Source: Arion vulgaris (taxonomy: Eukaryota > Mollusca > Gastropoda > Stylommatophora > Arionidae). Taken from it: 64,000 nt of DNA. The DNA lies in contig CM036758.1 in NCBI GenBank assembly GCA_020796225.1, forward strand, positions 70,096,366 to 70,160,365, read 5' to 3'. The position numbers and the translations under genes are program-made. Positions 53,055 to 62,935 of this stretch are shown piece after piece. Within the stretch, counting starts at the first letter, position 1. Every line of letters begins with the position of its first letter. Under the pieces are notes generated by a model. The model saw only the letters and a list, made by a program, of their open reading frames with translations, did no database searches and was not told where the DNA came from.

Positions 53055-54010
53055 TTGTTGCTTCTTGCTAACCAAGTACTGGGACAGTCAACACCACTGT
53101 TGTCACACAAAGAGATATCGCTAACAACTAAAACAAATCTCATAAGAACGATTTTCTGGCCAACACTATGTTACCAGTGTCAAACATGGCCAATAACAGC
53201 AGCTAATGAGCGGAAAATTATAACGACAGAGATGAGGTGTCTTAGAAGAGCTGCGGTGTGACAATAAGAGACAAAATTAGAAATGAATAAATCAGGAGAC
53301 TGGATATGAAACCAGTTATGCAATTCATAAAAGAACAACAGATTAAATGGTTTGGACCTGACCAGAATGCCCTGGTATCGCTACCACAGAGAGCCACACA
53401 GAAAAGTATAATGAGTAAAGGCAAGAGAAGACCACGCAAAGATGGAGCAAGCATCAAGAACAGCTTTCACGAACATGAATATCAGCTACAAGTGAATGAA
53501 AAAAAGCAAAACACAAGATCACTAAGTTTCACCCCCAACACTTCCATAAAGAAGTAAATGGTGGAAGAGAAGAAGAAGCAGACAACACAAGATCACTAAG
53601 TTTCACCCCAACACTTCTATAAAGAAGTAAATGGTGGAAGAGAAGAAGAAGCACACACAAGATCACTAGTTTCACCCCCAACACTTCTATAAAGAAGTAA
53701 ATGGTGGAAGAGAAGAAGAAGCACACACAAGATCACTAAGTTTCACTCCCAACACTTCTATAAAGAAGTAAATGGTGGAAGAGAAGAAGAAGCACACACA
53801 AGATCACTAAGTTTCACTCCCAACACTTCTATAAAGAAGTCAATGGTGGAAGAGAAGAAGAAGCAGACAACACAAGATCACTAAGTTTCACTCCCAACAC
53901 TTCTATAAAGAAGTCAATGGTGGAAGAGAAGAAAAGCAGACAACACAAGATCACTAGTTTCATCCCAACACTTCCATAAAGAAGTAAATGGTGGAAGAGA
54001 AGAAGAAACT
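53055..54010 (+). mobile_element. LINE-S 3' fragment with amplified end
   Basis: LCYQCQTWPITAANERKI and TTEMRCLRRAAV, then MKPVMQFIKEQQIKWFG and a GKRRPRKDGASIKN-like basic stretch. Beyond 53500 the 3' end repeats about six times. Confidence 0.85.
53513..54010 (+). repeat. About 80-bp array of the LINE-S 3' end, about 6 units
   Basis: Unit: ACAAGATCACTAAGTTTCAC, then CCCAACACTTCTATAAAGAA, GTAAATGGTGGAAGAGAAGA and AGAAGCACAC. The single-copy equivalent is 59138-59200 in the LINE-S at 58785. Confidence 0.93.
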
Positions 54011-54163
54011 TCTTGCTATACTTCTTGTTGGACACGAGTATCAAGTCTGGGATGTCGTGGATGGACCAAGCTGAGAGAACAATTAGCCAGGGGACTACAG
54101 TTGCGACACTACCAGAAAGGGAGGAATAAATAGATCATGATAGATGGTAGCCTGGCTAACTAC

Positions 54164-54336
54164 CACAACAATATCATTAATCTTCCAAGGAAATATAGAG
54201 ATGGTACTGCAACAGTATCATTAATCTTGGAAGGGAATGTAGAGATGGTACTGCAACAATATCATTAATCTTGGAAGGGAATGTAGAGATGGTACTGCAA
54301 CAGTATCATTAATCTTGGAAGAGAATGTAGAGATGG
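54164..54336. repeat. 44-bp tandem repeat, about 3.9 units
   Basis: Unit: GATGGTACTGCAACAGTATC, ATTAATCTTGGAAGGGAATG, TAGA. Confidence 0.93.
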
Positions 54337-54423
54337 GGTCAAAATGAAGGTTGAACTGGAAATGAAGCAGTTGAAAGCAGATAATAGAAGTGATGATGAT
54401 GTTATTGTTATAACGATGTGCCT

Positions 54424-54925
54424 GTGCATCGTGGGGAGAAGTCAAGCTGTGCATCGTGGGGAGAAGTCAAGCTGTGCATCGTGGGGAGAAGTCAACCTGT
54501 GCATCGTGGGGAGAAGTCAAGCTGTGCATCGTGGGGAGAAGTCAACCTGTGCATCGTGGGGAGAAGTCAAGCTGTGCATCGTGGGGAGAAGTCAAGCTGT
54601 GCATCGTGGGGAGAAGTCAACCTGTGCATCGTGGGGAGAAGTCAACCTGTGCATCGTGGGGAGAAGTCAAGCTGTGCATCGTGGGGAGAAGTCAAGCTGT
54701 GCATCGTGGGGAGAAGTCAAGCTGTGCATCGTGGGGAGAAGTCAACCTGTGCATCGTGGGGAGAAGTCAAGCTGTGCATCGTGGGGAGAAGTCAACCTGT
54801 GCATCGTGGGGAGAAGTCAAGCTGTGCATCGTGCGGAGAAGTCAAGCTGTGCATCGTGGGGAGAAGTCAAGCTGTGCATCGTGGGGAGAAGTCAACCTGT
54901 GCATCGTGGGGAGAAGTCGAGCTGT
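54424..54925. repeat. 25-bp minisatellite, about 20 units
   Basis: Unit GTGCATCGTGGGGAGAAGTC plus AAGCT or AACCT. 25 leaves remainder one over three, so every frame cycles through all phases, and all three plus frames stay open (AVHRGEKSSCASWGEVKLC). No promoter or flanking exon supports a protein. Confidence 0.95.
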
Positions 54926-54980
54926 TATTTCTTTTCTACCGTACATGTTCGGGTTGTTGCAGAAAGTAGCGGAGCATGTA

Positions 54981-56012
54981 GAACAACTACTTCCAGTATG
55001 AGGATGGAGGTTGAGACTGTTCCTGTTGCCCCAGTAGTTCTCTAGAGTTGCTGTGGACGTTGGTATACCTAAGTCTGTAAATATTTCGGACGGTCCAAAA
55101 TGGAAAGGTGTGGTATGAGTTGATGTCGTCTACTAAAATTTCAAATCTCTAGAGGTTCATGTATATCTAGTGTCCTGGAATTAGTGGGTGTTGGCGGAAA
55201 TGAGAGAGCAGACAGGTCTTGCATCAACATTTGTCATCGTGGAACTATGAGTGGGTAAGAGATATATTATTGAATGCCTTGCTTGATAAGACACTAGAAC
55301 AGATGTTGAATCCATTCAGAGATTTCATGAATTTTGAGTTACCATTGTATAAGTCCAATACTGCCCAATACAGCATAAGAACCAAGACTAGTATCTATAA
55401 CAGATGTGTGCTGTCAACATTGCTGTACGGATCGGAATGCTGGAGAATGACAGAACAGGATATGTCCAGACTCTCCACTTTTCATACAACTTGTCTGCGA
55501 AAAATCTTACGCGTGTACTGGCCGACTACTATCTCGAACCAAGAATTGCTTGCACGATGCCACCAAGAGAATATGGGCACTATCATCCGAAGACGACGCT
55601 GGAGATGGATTGGACATGTGATGCGCATGGAGACTGGCTCCGACACGAAAACTGCACTGAGATGGACTCCAGAGGGTAGGCGAAAGCGTGGAAGACCCAA
55701 GACGACCTGGAGGAGAACGATAGAGCAAGAACTGAAGGAAATGAATCATAGCTGGAACACAATACAGAGGAAGGCCATGAACAGGGAAGAATGGTGTATG
55801 TTTGTTGCTGCCCTAAACGCCAAGCGCGTAACAAGTTAAAGAGAAGAGAGAGATTGTATAAGTAAAATTGGTTGCATGAGAGGCAGAATGAGGACTGTGT
55901 TTAACTAGCGAGCCAGAGAAACCATCAGTATTTATAATCTTCGATTGCTGTTGGAGGAGACTGAGAAAAAGTGAATCTGTCGGAGTGCTATGACTTTGGT
56001 TCAGTAACCATT
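54981..56012 (+). mobile_element. LINE-H fragment, split by LINE-M
   Basis: 54981-55354 reads TTSSMRMEVETV, then a GVGGNERAD RNase H remnant and LLDKTLEQMLNPFRDFMNFE. 55864-56012 continues with GCATGAGAGGCAGAATGAGG, TAGCGAGCCAGAGAAACCAT and the GGTTCAGTAACCAT tail. Confidence 0.8.
55355..55852 (+). pseudogene. LINE-M 5'-truncated insertion with 11-bp TSD
   Basis: Perfect ATTGTATAAGT at 55344-55354 and 55853-55863. It encodes an RT C-terminal region: SIYNRCVLSTLLYGSECWRM, a TCLRKILRVYW segment, RRRRWRWIGHVMRMETGS, EGRRKRGRPKTTWRRTIEQE and VAALNAKRVTS before the stop. An open frame from 55219 joins LINE-H remnant codons to LINE-M codons and is a chance chimera. Confidence 0.92.
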
Positions 56013-56106
56013 ACGCATTTCTTTGCTGAATTTTACATGTGTTATATCATTTTATCGTTGTTATTACCTATATTTCTTGTTTAGTTTATATATATATATA
56101 TATATC

Positions 56107-56568
56107 ACCCGTGTATTGCCGGGAATTGCAAGGTAAGCAAATACATAACCCTGTGACCCACAAGGCATGTCATGTCGTAAGAGACGATTAAGGTAAGGGT
56201 CTAGGGAAACTGAAATGAAAACCGTGGCATATCCTTTACAGGACTTGACCATCAACCACAGTAAACGATCGTTGATTTTCTAGGCAACACTTATACGTTC
56301 AGTAACGTTGCGTTCTATTTTTACCGTTTGTAAAAATCCACGGACACGAATTTGCTTTCAAATTGCCTGCCACGGAGTTTGAACCAGATACGCTTCCCTA
56401 GGAAAACTACCCTAGTAAATAAAAAGCGTGGCAGAAATCGGATGTGCTGGCCTACTAGTAGGCGCATAACTGACACAACTCACAATCGGTCTTAATGTCG
56501 GATCACATTAAAACCACCAAAGACCTAGTTTAACTAGGGGTCAATATGGTGCGATCGAAGAAGAAAAA
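56107..56568 (+). mobile_element. SINE3, split by SINE4
   Basis: 56107-56208 has CACCCGTGTATTGCCGGGAA and CATGTCGTAAGAGACGATTA. 56398-56568 has ACCCTAGTAAATAAAAAGCG, GTAGGCGCATAACTGACACA and GATCGAAGAAGAAAAA. Confidence 0.88.
56212..56397 (-). mobile_element. SINE4 inserted in SINE3 with 11-bp TSD
   Basis: CTAGGGAAACT at 56201-56211 and CTAGGAAAACT at 56398-56408. Complement: CGTATCTGGTTCAAACTCCG to AAGGATATGCCACGGTTTTC. 5'-truncated at the B-box region. Confidence 0.9.
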
Positions 56569-56661
56569 TATATACATATTGAAATGATATTACACACATT
56601 TCAGTAGTCTTTTCAGATCTTATGGTATGATGTGTCTGTCACTTAATATTTATATACCATA

Positions 56662-56790
56662 TTGTGCAGAAGGTAGGAGGGCCAATTCTTGTCCTCACGT
56701 GTGGAACTTGAGTGTAGGATTGAACCAACAACTTTATTGAGTCCAAGACGATCGACGAGGGATTAAGTATTATGCTAATCCTGTCTATAT
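56662..56790 (-). mobile_element. SINE9
   Basis: In complement: a GGATTAGCATAATACTTAAT head, GTTGGTTCAATCCTACACTC (B-box-like), ACGTGAGGACAAGAATTGGC and CCTCCTACCTTCTGCAC. Confidence 0.78.
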
Positions 56791-56791
56791 A

Positions 56792-57620
56792 TCATCATCA
56801 TCAGGTGCCGTGCGAACTGGTGTAGGCGATCATGTATCTCCACAAATCTCTGTCGTTGGTGTTTGCTATCAACTCAGATGTTGACGCTCTACCGTGTCAT
56901 GAAGTCAGGCCATCCAACATTTTCTCTCTCTGTCTTCCCCTGTCTTGTCTACCCTCGATTTTACCAGTTGTCACAATGTGTTCTAAACCTCCCTCCTCAT
57001 CACATGCCCGAAAAATGATGACTGCCTCTTTCTTATATTGATGATAAGCTTTCTTTGTGTCTTGATCTCATTCAGCACCTCAACATTAGTCATTTTAGCA
57101 GTCCATGGGATTCTCATCATTCTTCTATAAAACCACATTTCTGTGGCCCTCAGAGATTTTTCGATCTGTGTGTTCATTGTCCATGACTTGTATCTGTATG
57201 TCAATATTGGTTCTATGTTGCACTGAATAACTTCATTCTGATCGGGATTGACAAGGACTTGTTGCAGATAATGCTACTCATTTTCAGGAATGATGTTTTC
57301 GCTTGTCCTATTCTGCTCTTTATTTCTGATCGACATCTGTCATCTGATGTTACCAGGACTCGAGGTATTTAAATTGCTGCACTTGTCTTAGATCAGTCCC
57401 ATTTACTGTGATGGTGCATTTTGGCAAAATCTGCTTTTTGATATTATCATAACTTCTGTCTTCTTAATATTCAAACTGAGACCTTTGTTGTTACTTTCTG
57501 TCACAACCGTATCAACTAATATCTGTAGCTCCATTTCATTTCTTGCTATTAAGACAGTATCATCAGCGTATCTCAGGTTATTTATGATATGTCCTCCCAC
57601 AGCTATTCCAGGTCTATATA
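56792..57620 (-). pseudogene. LINE-N, longest copy (RT palm to 3' end)
   Basis: The complement begins with GGHIINNLRYADDTVLIA. YADD is the catalytic motif of the reverse transcriptase palm. Next come MELQILVDTV and NIKKTEVMIISKS. A frameshifted section is followed by YRYKSWTMNTQIEKSLRATE, MWFYRRMMRIPWTAK and the shared 3' end at 56795. Truncated at its 5' side just before the palm Asp pair. Confidence 0.88.
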
Positions 57621-57744
57621 TACATATACATAAACAGATTTATACAGATGTACAACTGGTAGGTTTCAGTAACACAACTATTAAGTTATACTCTAGTACA
57701 GTAAAAAAAGAAAGTAAAGGAACCCTTTCATACCTCATGGTATA

Positions 57745-57976
57745 TAGGTCAATACAGTGTTAGGCCTGTATTTTTCATTGACCGTCGGCACACGATGGAT
57801 GATGTGGTCAGCATCACGCCGGCCGCCTTTACTTCCCAGAGCATGTCTGGTACCCAGTTGAGGCTGGGTCGACCGTGAGCCGTCGGGTCGGGAAAATTCC
57901 ACGCACATTGCGGGAGCTGAACCCAGACCACCAGCCTTGCGAAGCGAGTTCACTAACAACTACGCTACAGCGGCTC
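57745..57976 (-). mobile_element. SINE8 (tRNA-derived)
   Basis: In complement: GTGAGCCGCTGTAGCGTAGT (A-box-like TAGCGTAGTTG), GTCTGGGTTCAGCTCCCGCA (B-box), GGTCGACCCAGCCTCAACTG, GATGCTGACCACATCATCCA and GCCGACGGTCAATGAAAAAT. Confidence 0.85.
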
Positions 57977-58029
57977 ACACTCTAGTACAGAGTCAGATAT
58001 AATTGGTTATATTAGAGTACATTGGGGGT

Positions 58030-58655
58030 GTAGAAGTTAGGTGCTTGCCTTTCGTTTCAAAGTCACTGAATTCGCTCCCTCGTAAAGCCATTGATATATT
58101 TTCCCAGAGATCCCTGATCATAGTGTAGGTTAGATCGAGTCCTTAGTCCTATCCGAGATGGACGGCATAACGCAGGTCCCATGTTTGCTGAGAACGTCAA
58201 TGAAACCTTGCCAGCTCAAAATCGAGAAGAGCATGCTAGAAAGCCACTGCCAGGGCAAAATTCATTTAAAACAGGTTAAAAATAATATTCCTGGAACATA
58301 TCTTTAATATCTTCAAATGCCCGTCTGCCCAGCGTGTTCGTAGCGCGTTGAACTACGGGTGACTATCCTCTGTGTGTGCGGGTTCAATTCCGCGGATGGT
58401 AGAAAAGCCACAGATTCCCAGATTTACGGTGTTCGTGGCACCGAACCGAAGGGTTACGATGTCCATGGCACCGAGCCGAAGAGCTGAAAAGCTCTGGCTT
58501 CTGGATCGGAAAAAAAAAAATATCTTCAAATCGTGGAACCTCGCCGTTCCTACGGAGTTCGTGTACTGCCGCTGAGATCTTCCTGTGTAATAAAGAGATC
58601 GGAACACACATGGTTTCTCACCGAAGTGCAATGATGATGGTCCTATCAATCAATA
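58030..58655 (+). mobile_element. SINE6, split by SINE10
   Basis: 58030-58318 and 58532-58655: GGGGGTGTAGAAGTTAGGTG, TAGTCCTATCCGAGATGGAC, CCTACGGAGTTCGTGTACTG and the TCAATCAAT tail. Confidence 0.88.
58319..58518 (+). mobile_element. SINE10 (tRNA-derived) with 13-bp TSD
   Basis: Perfect AATATCTTCAAAT at 58306-58318 and 58519-58531. The tRNA-like head has AGCGTGTTCGTAGCGCGTTG and GCGGGTTCAATTCCGCGG (B-box). The body has two GGCACCGA(A/G)CCGAAG units and an A-rich tail. Only copy in the window. Confidence 0.92.
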
Positions 58656-58784
58656 TATCATCATAAACTAACACATTCAATTACTTTAATGTTGAAATCT
58701 GTGATTATAACGTAGCTTACTTCTCTCTGTCCAAGGAGCAAAATCAACAGTTCTAGATCAATAAAGCAACATAAATGTACCTAA

Positions 58785-59200
58785 ATTATCTGAAGTGTCA
58801 AACATGGTCACTAACAGCAGCTAAATGAGCAGGAAATCATAACGAAAGAGACGAGGTGTCTTAGAAGAGCTGCAGTTGTGACAATAGTCAAAATTAGAAA
58901 TGAATAAATCAGAAGACTGGATTTGAAACCAGTCATGCAATTCATAAAAGAACAACAGATTAAATGGTTTGGACACCTGACAAGACTGTCCTGGTATCAC
59001 CTACCACAGAGAGCCACACAGAAAAAATATAATGAGTACAAAGCAAAAGGAAGACCACGTAAAAGATGGAACGACGGCATCAAGAACAGCCTTACGAAAA
59101 TGAATATTAGCTTACAAAGTGCCTTAAAAAGCACACACAAGATCACTACTGTTCCCCTTCCCTATTCTATACATTCTATAAAGAAGTAAATGGTGGATGA
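58785..59200 (+). mobile_element. LINE-S 3' end, single-copy tail
   Basis: MKPVMQFIKEQQIKWFGHLT, KYNEYKAKGRPRKRWNDGIK and NSLTKMNISLQSALKSTHK, then ACATTCTATAAAGAAGTAAA and TGGTGGATGAGAAGCAG. Shows the unamplified form of the 53513 array. Confidence 0.9.
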
Positions 59201-59374
59201 GAAGCAGATCTCACCATTTAGCTAGAAAAGCTTCAGAAACAATTTGAAGTGACATTTTATAATAAAATTCTTTACAATATTTCAGTTTAACTATGTTGAA
59301 TTGTTCTAGAAGATATTTTTTCTAGATTTCATTTGCTTTCTTGAGTTGCACTTTGCATATGAAAATTGCTTGAT
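59201..59374. other. Spacer, no recognised feature
   Basis: AT-rich. Confidence 0.4.
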
Positions 59375-59475
59375 AAAGTTGCTTGATAAAGGCCTTGTTG
59401 GTCGAAACGTTGCTGTATTTTATCATTGTTTTTGTAATTTGTAAAACTACAGTACTTTGTGATTACTCACTTTGC
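59375..59475 (+). repeat. Dispersed repeat U
   Basis: TTGCTTGATAAAG occurs twice, then GGCCTTGTTGGTCGAAACGT, TGCTGTATTTTATC and GTAAAACTACAGTACTTTGT. CTGTATTTT can pair with AAAACTACAG. Confidence 0.78.
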
Positions 59476-59586
59476 ATATGCACTTTTAAGATGAGAACAA
59501 TGAGTTGTTGTTTTTTTTTGCAAGAACACCAGAGGAAGCAACGGAAGCGAAGAATATGATCAATAAATAAACAGTGTACAGGTACT

Positions 59587-59701
59587 CATCGCCTAGCCTA
59601 GCAATACGAATGTCCTTACGAGCACAACCAGCCAGCCATTCGTATTTCTAGGCTAGGCGATGAATGAAGATATCACGCTCGTATTGCTAGGCTAGGCGAT
59701 G
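59587..59701. repeat. Three-armed inverted repeat (23-bp arms)
   Basis: Arm 1 (59587-59609, CATCGCCTAGCCTAGCAATA...) is the exact complement of arm 3 (59679-59701) and differs by one base from the complement of arm 2 (59640-59662). A B-box-like GGTTCGAATCC follows at 59728, so the right part could belong to a tRNA-derived SINE. Confidence 0.9.
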
Positions 59702-59849
59702 GGTGTGATAAGAAATGAGGGTAAGTGGTTCGAATCCTGTGTTTGTCTATTTGTTTTTCGGAAGCTCTTAATACTTACACATTGCTTATTTGTTGATCAT
59801 ATATGCACTTATAACAAATGTTAATTAGCGGTCTAAAAGGGTCCATGGG

Positions 59850-60071
59850 GGAATGATTTACTGCATTACACCGGGTTTCCTCATATCGCTCCGTCCCTGT
59901 CGGCAGAGATGGCATGCCATCTACCGAGAACATTGCACAAAGCACGAACTCCGTAGCTCCGGCAGATCTAGGATCTTATGAAAAATTGCACATATGTCTC
60001 GGTTCGGATTCGAATCTACAACTTTCAGTACGACAGGCACACGAATTAACCACTTCGCCATTGAGACTCCC
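59850..60071 (-). mobile_element. SINE7
   Basis: In complement: GGAGTCTCAATGGCGAAGTG head (A-box-like), GTAGATTCGAATCCGAACCG (B-box), GTAGATGGCATGCCATCTCT and ACCCGGTGTAATGCAG. Confidence 0.87.
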
Positions 60072-60077
60072 CTTTTT

Positions 60078-60313
60078 TAAAAATTGCATATCCTTTACAG
60101 GACTTTGCGAATCAACCCCAGCTTTCTATTTGTGATTTTCTAGGCATTATAACGTTCAGTAGTTTGCCATTGCTTTCTGAACGGGTGGTGCCATCGTCCT
60201 TTTGTTAAAATCTACGCGAAACAATTTGCAACCAAACTGTCGGCAGCGTGATTCGAACTCAGAACGTTGAGGTTAATAGACCGAGTCACTAACCTCTAGG
60301 ACTCAGACGCCAC
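60078..60313 (-). mobile_element. SINE5, complete
   Basis: In complement: GGTGGCGTCTGAGTCCTAGA, GGTTAGTGACTCGGTCTATT, CTGAGTTCGAATCACGCTGC, the core, and CCTGTAAAGGATATGCAATT. It abuts SINE7 with only a few bases between. Confidence 0.9.
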
Positions 60314-60318
60314 CTGAG

Positions 60319-60684
60319 ACCCCCCTACGCAGTGTTAAAAAGAAATATTTGTTTTTTTGATGAGTTATCATTGCCTTGTTTGATTCAAGCAACCCGACCA
60401 AAACAAATGCATGATACATTTCAAGATATAATTAGTTTCCAACAAACATTCTGACAAACAAAGAACACATTCATTTTCAAATCATTAGATCAGAAACCAA
60501 ATTAAATAAAAACAAATGTTATTCCCATGGGATAGAATGTTTTCATCAAACACGCATTATCAACGTGGAAACCATTGTTGATTCACGTAATATTTCAGCG
60601 TCAGTTAATATACTGGTCAAAACTGTGTTTCATAACCCGTGTGGCGTTCTGGTAACATATGTGCATAGCTAATAACATTAAGTG
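60319..60684. other. No recognised feature
   Basis: AT-rich, single-copy in the window. Confidence 0.45.
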
Positions 60685-61035
60685 AGAGTCTGTATGGTAT
60701 AGAGATGAAGTGCTTGCTCGTCTCTCGCTCAAAAGGTACTGGGTTGGTTTCTCATGTAGACTGTACGGGATTTGTTCAAAGATGCCTGACTTCATAGTAT
60801 GGGAGGTAGAATTCCTAGTCCTATCGGAGACAGAAAACCTTTAATTACCGGTATAAACGTAGGTTCAGTCTTCAAGTTTACCACGTAAATTCAAATTTAG
60901 TATTCGAAAATCGATTAAACTAGGCTGTAAATTTGCTGCCTAGGAGAAATTTATTGAAAATGTTAAAATATAATTCTTACACAATTTTTCACCATCTTGA
61001 AAATCACATCAGGGACCGACAGAGTGGCTCACAAT
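60685..61035 (+). mobile_element. SINE6, tail decayed
   Basis: TCTGTATGGTATAGAGATGA head, GGTACTGGGTTGGTTTCTC at the B-box position, TTCCTAGTCCTATCGGAGAC and ACATCAGGGACCGACAG. Confidence 0.75.
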
Positions 61036-61555
61036 CTGAGAGGCCTGTCTCCACACGGAGACGGGAGGCAGTATCAGGAGAAACATGAAATGTTATAAAT
61101 ATTTAACGGGTTTGTATTTCAATACGTTTTTATACTAACTTGAAATTTGTTATTCATTAAAACTCTAAGTTCAAAGTGACTTTTACAAATAATCAAGAAT
61201 ATTTTTGATTATTAACTCATGTTGAACATTTTCTCAAATTTCTTTTGGTAATGAGTTTTGTTTTTAAATGTTTACATTTCTCATTTCCATTGCTTTTATG
61301 TTTAGGGGACAGTGCTGTTATAAAGTTCAGAGTGAGAAACTTTTTTTTTACAAAAATGAAAATATAGTTAATTCGGTGTGAAGGATAATGAGGGTAAAGA
61401 GTATAGGCGTCGGAGCATTGTCCCATCTTCAAGGACGGCGCCAGCTGAAAGTTGATTAGAACCACAGCTCTATAGGCTTCAACTTTGCCGCTAAGCGTCG
61501 GGGGGGAGGAAATAACTAATGATCCAGCTCCTGATGGATGCTATTTACTATAGTC
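61036..61555. other. No recognised feature
   Basis: AT-rich spacer, with a G-run at 61500-61506. Confidence 0.45.
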
Positions 61556-61567
61556 ATTCTTTATTGA

Positions 61568-61712
61568 AAAAGACAGAGAGAGATAATTTTGAATAACCTG
61601 ACTTCCTGGCAAGGAAGAGTATCAACATCTGAGATGATAGCAAACAACAGAGACATAGGTTTGTAGAGGTCCATGATCGCTTACGCCAGCTGGCTCGACA
61701 CATGATGATGAT
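61568..61712 (+). mobile_element. LINE-N 3' end
   Basis: AACCTGACTTCCTGGCAAGG, CATCTGAGATGATAGCAAAC, CATGATCGCTTACGCCAGCT, then a GATGATGATGG tail. Followed at once by SINE3. Confidence 0.85.
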
Positions 61713-61731
61713 GGTAATTCTGTGCGACAAT

Positions 61732-61989
61732 CTTCTTCGTCTTTGAACGCTCCCTATCGACTTTTTAACCACTCTTTATGATCTGTATGTGATCTGAGCT
61801 TAAGAGCGATTGTATGTTGTTCCAGTTTTGTTTCTACAAGTAGGCAAGCACATCCAATTTATGCGACGCTTTTTATGCACTAGGGTAACTTTCCTAGCCC
61901 CTAAATCAGTCGCCTCGTACGACATGCCTTGTAGGTCGCATTGTTACTATTCTTTGCTCCCTTTCTGACCCCAGTAACACAATGGCGGG
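61732..61989 (-). mobile_element. SINE3
   Basis: GAACGCTCCCTATCGACTTT, CTTAAGAGCGATTGTATGTT, CAGTCGCCTCGTACGACATG and TAACACAATGGCGGG. Flanks TGTGCGACAAT (61721) and TGTGACAAT (61990) suggest a duplication with an indel. Confidence 0.88.
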
Positions 61990-62002
61990 TGTGACAATAC
62001 CA

Positions 62003-62468
62003 TGTCACTAATCTCATTCACGATTCACCCATGTCATGTGGGTATGACTTATGGCATATTGAAGCCACTCATATCATGTCGGAGCCACTCATGTCATATG
62101 AAAGCCACTTATGTCATATGGAAACTCTTAATGTCACTGGGAAGCAACGCATGTCCTATGGAACCTTTGCATGTCATATTTTGGCCATTCTGGTCATATA
62201 GAAGCCATTCATGTCATATGGAAGCCACTCATGTCATATTGAAGTCACTCATGTCATATAGGAACTACTCGTGTCATATTGGGGTTACTCATGTCATTTA
62301 GAAGCCACTCATGTATTGTGGAAATCACTCATATCATATGGAAGCCATGTATATCATATGGAAGATACTTATGTCAAATGGAATCCACTAATGTCATATG
62401 AAAGCCCCTTATATCAAATAGAAGCCACTCATGTCATATAGAAGCCACTTTTGTCAAATGGAAGCCTC
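62003..62468. repeat. 20-bp minisatellite, about 23 diverged units
   Basis: Consensus CATGTCATATGGAAGCCACT. Begins within 15 bases of the SINE3 edge. Confidence 0.9.
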
Positions 62469-62472
62469 TAAG

Positions 62473-62575
62473 AACAACACCGCTACAATATCATTGAAGA
62501 AGGTGTCACTTGTATTATGTAGAAGTGCAAGAACAACAACGAAAGATCATTGAAGGAGGACGAGTCACTTGAGTG
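62473..62575. repeat. Two diverged direct repeats of about 55 bp
   Basis: Both contain AAGAACAACA, ATCATTGAAG, AGG and GTCACTTG in order. Confidence 0.75.
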
Positions 62576-62711
62576 CACTAGGTAATTGATATAACCAACA
62601 TTTGAAGTCATGTGTGTTTTCTAGGGTAAAGTCCAGTCTATTGACCAGGTAGTTATGCAGGGTACAGTGACCTAAGATGAAACAGAACTAAATGGGTTAA
62701 AGACATAGAAT

Positions 62712-62932
62712 TGATTTCATCGCACCGGGTATCTATATATGACTCGGTCCCTCTCTGCAGAAATATAATGCCATCTGTCGAGAGTATTGCACAAATGAAA
62801 AACTATGCAGCTCGAACGACAATCCTAGAGAACTCCAAAATAGTATTCACTCGTGAATATAACTACGCAGTTCGGATTCGACCCCACGACATATAGAACG
62901 CAAGGTAAACGGTTTAACCACTTAGCGACGCC
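62712..62932 (-). mobile_element. SINE7
   Basis: In complement: GTGGCGTCGCTAAGTGGTTA (A-box-like), GTGGGGTCGAATCCGAACTG (B-box), GAATACTATTTTGGAG and ACCCGGTGCGATGAAATC. Confidence 0.87.
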
Positions 62933-62935
62933 ACA

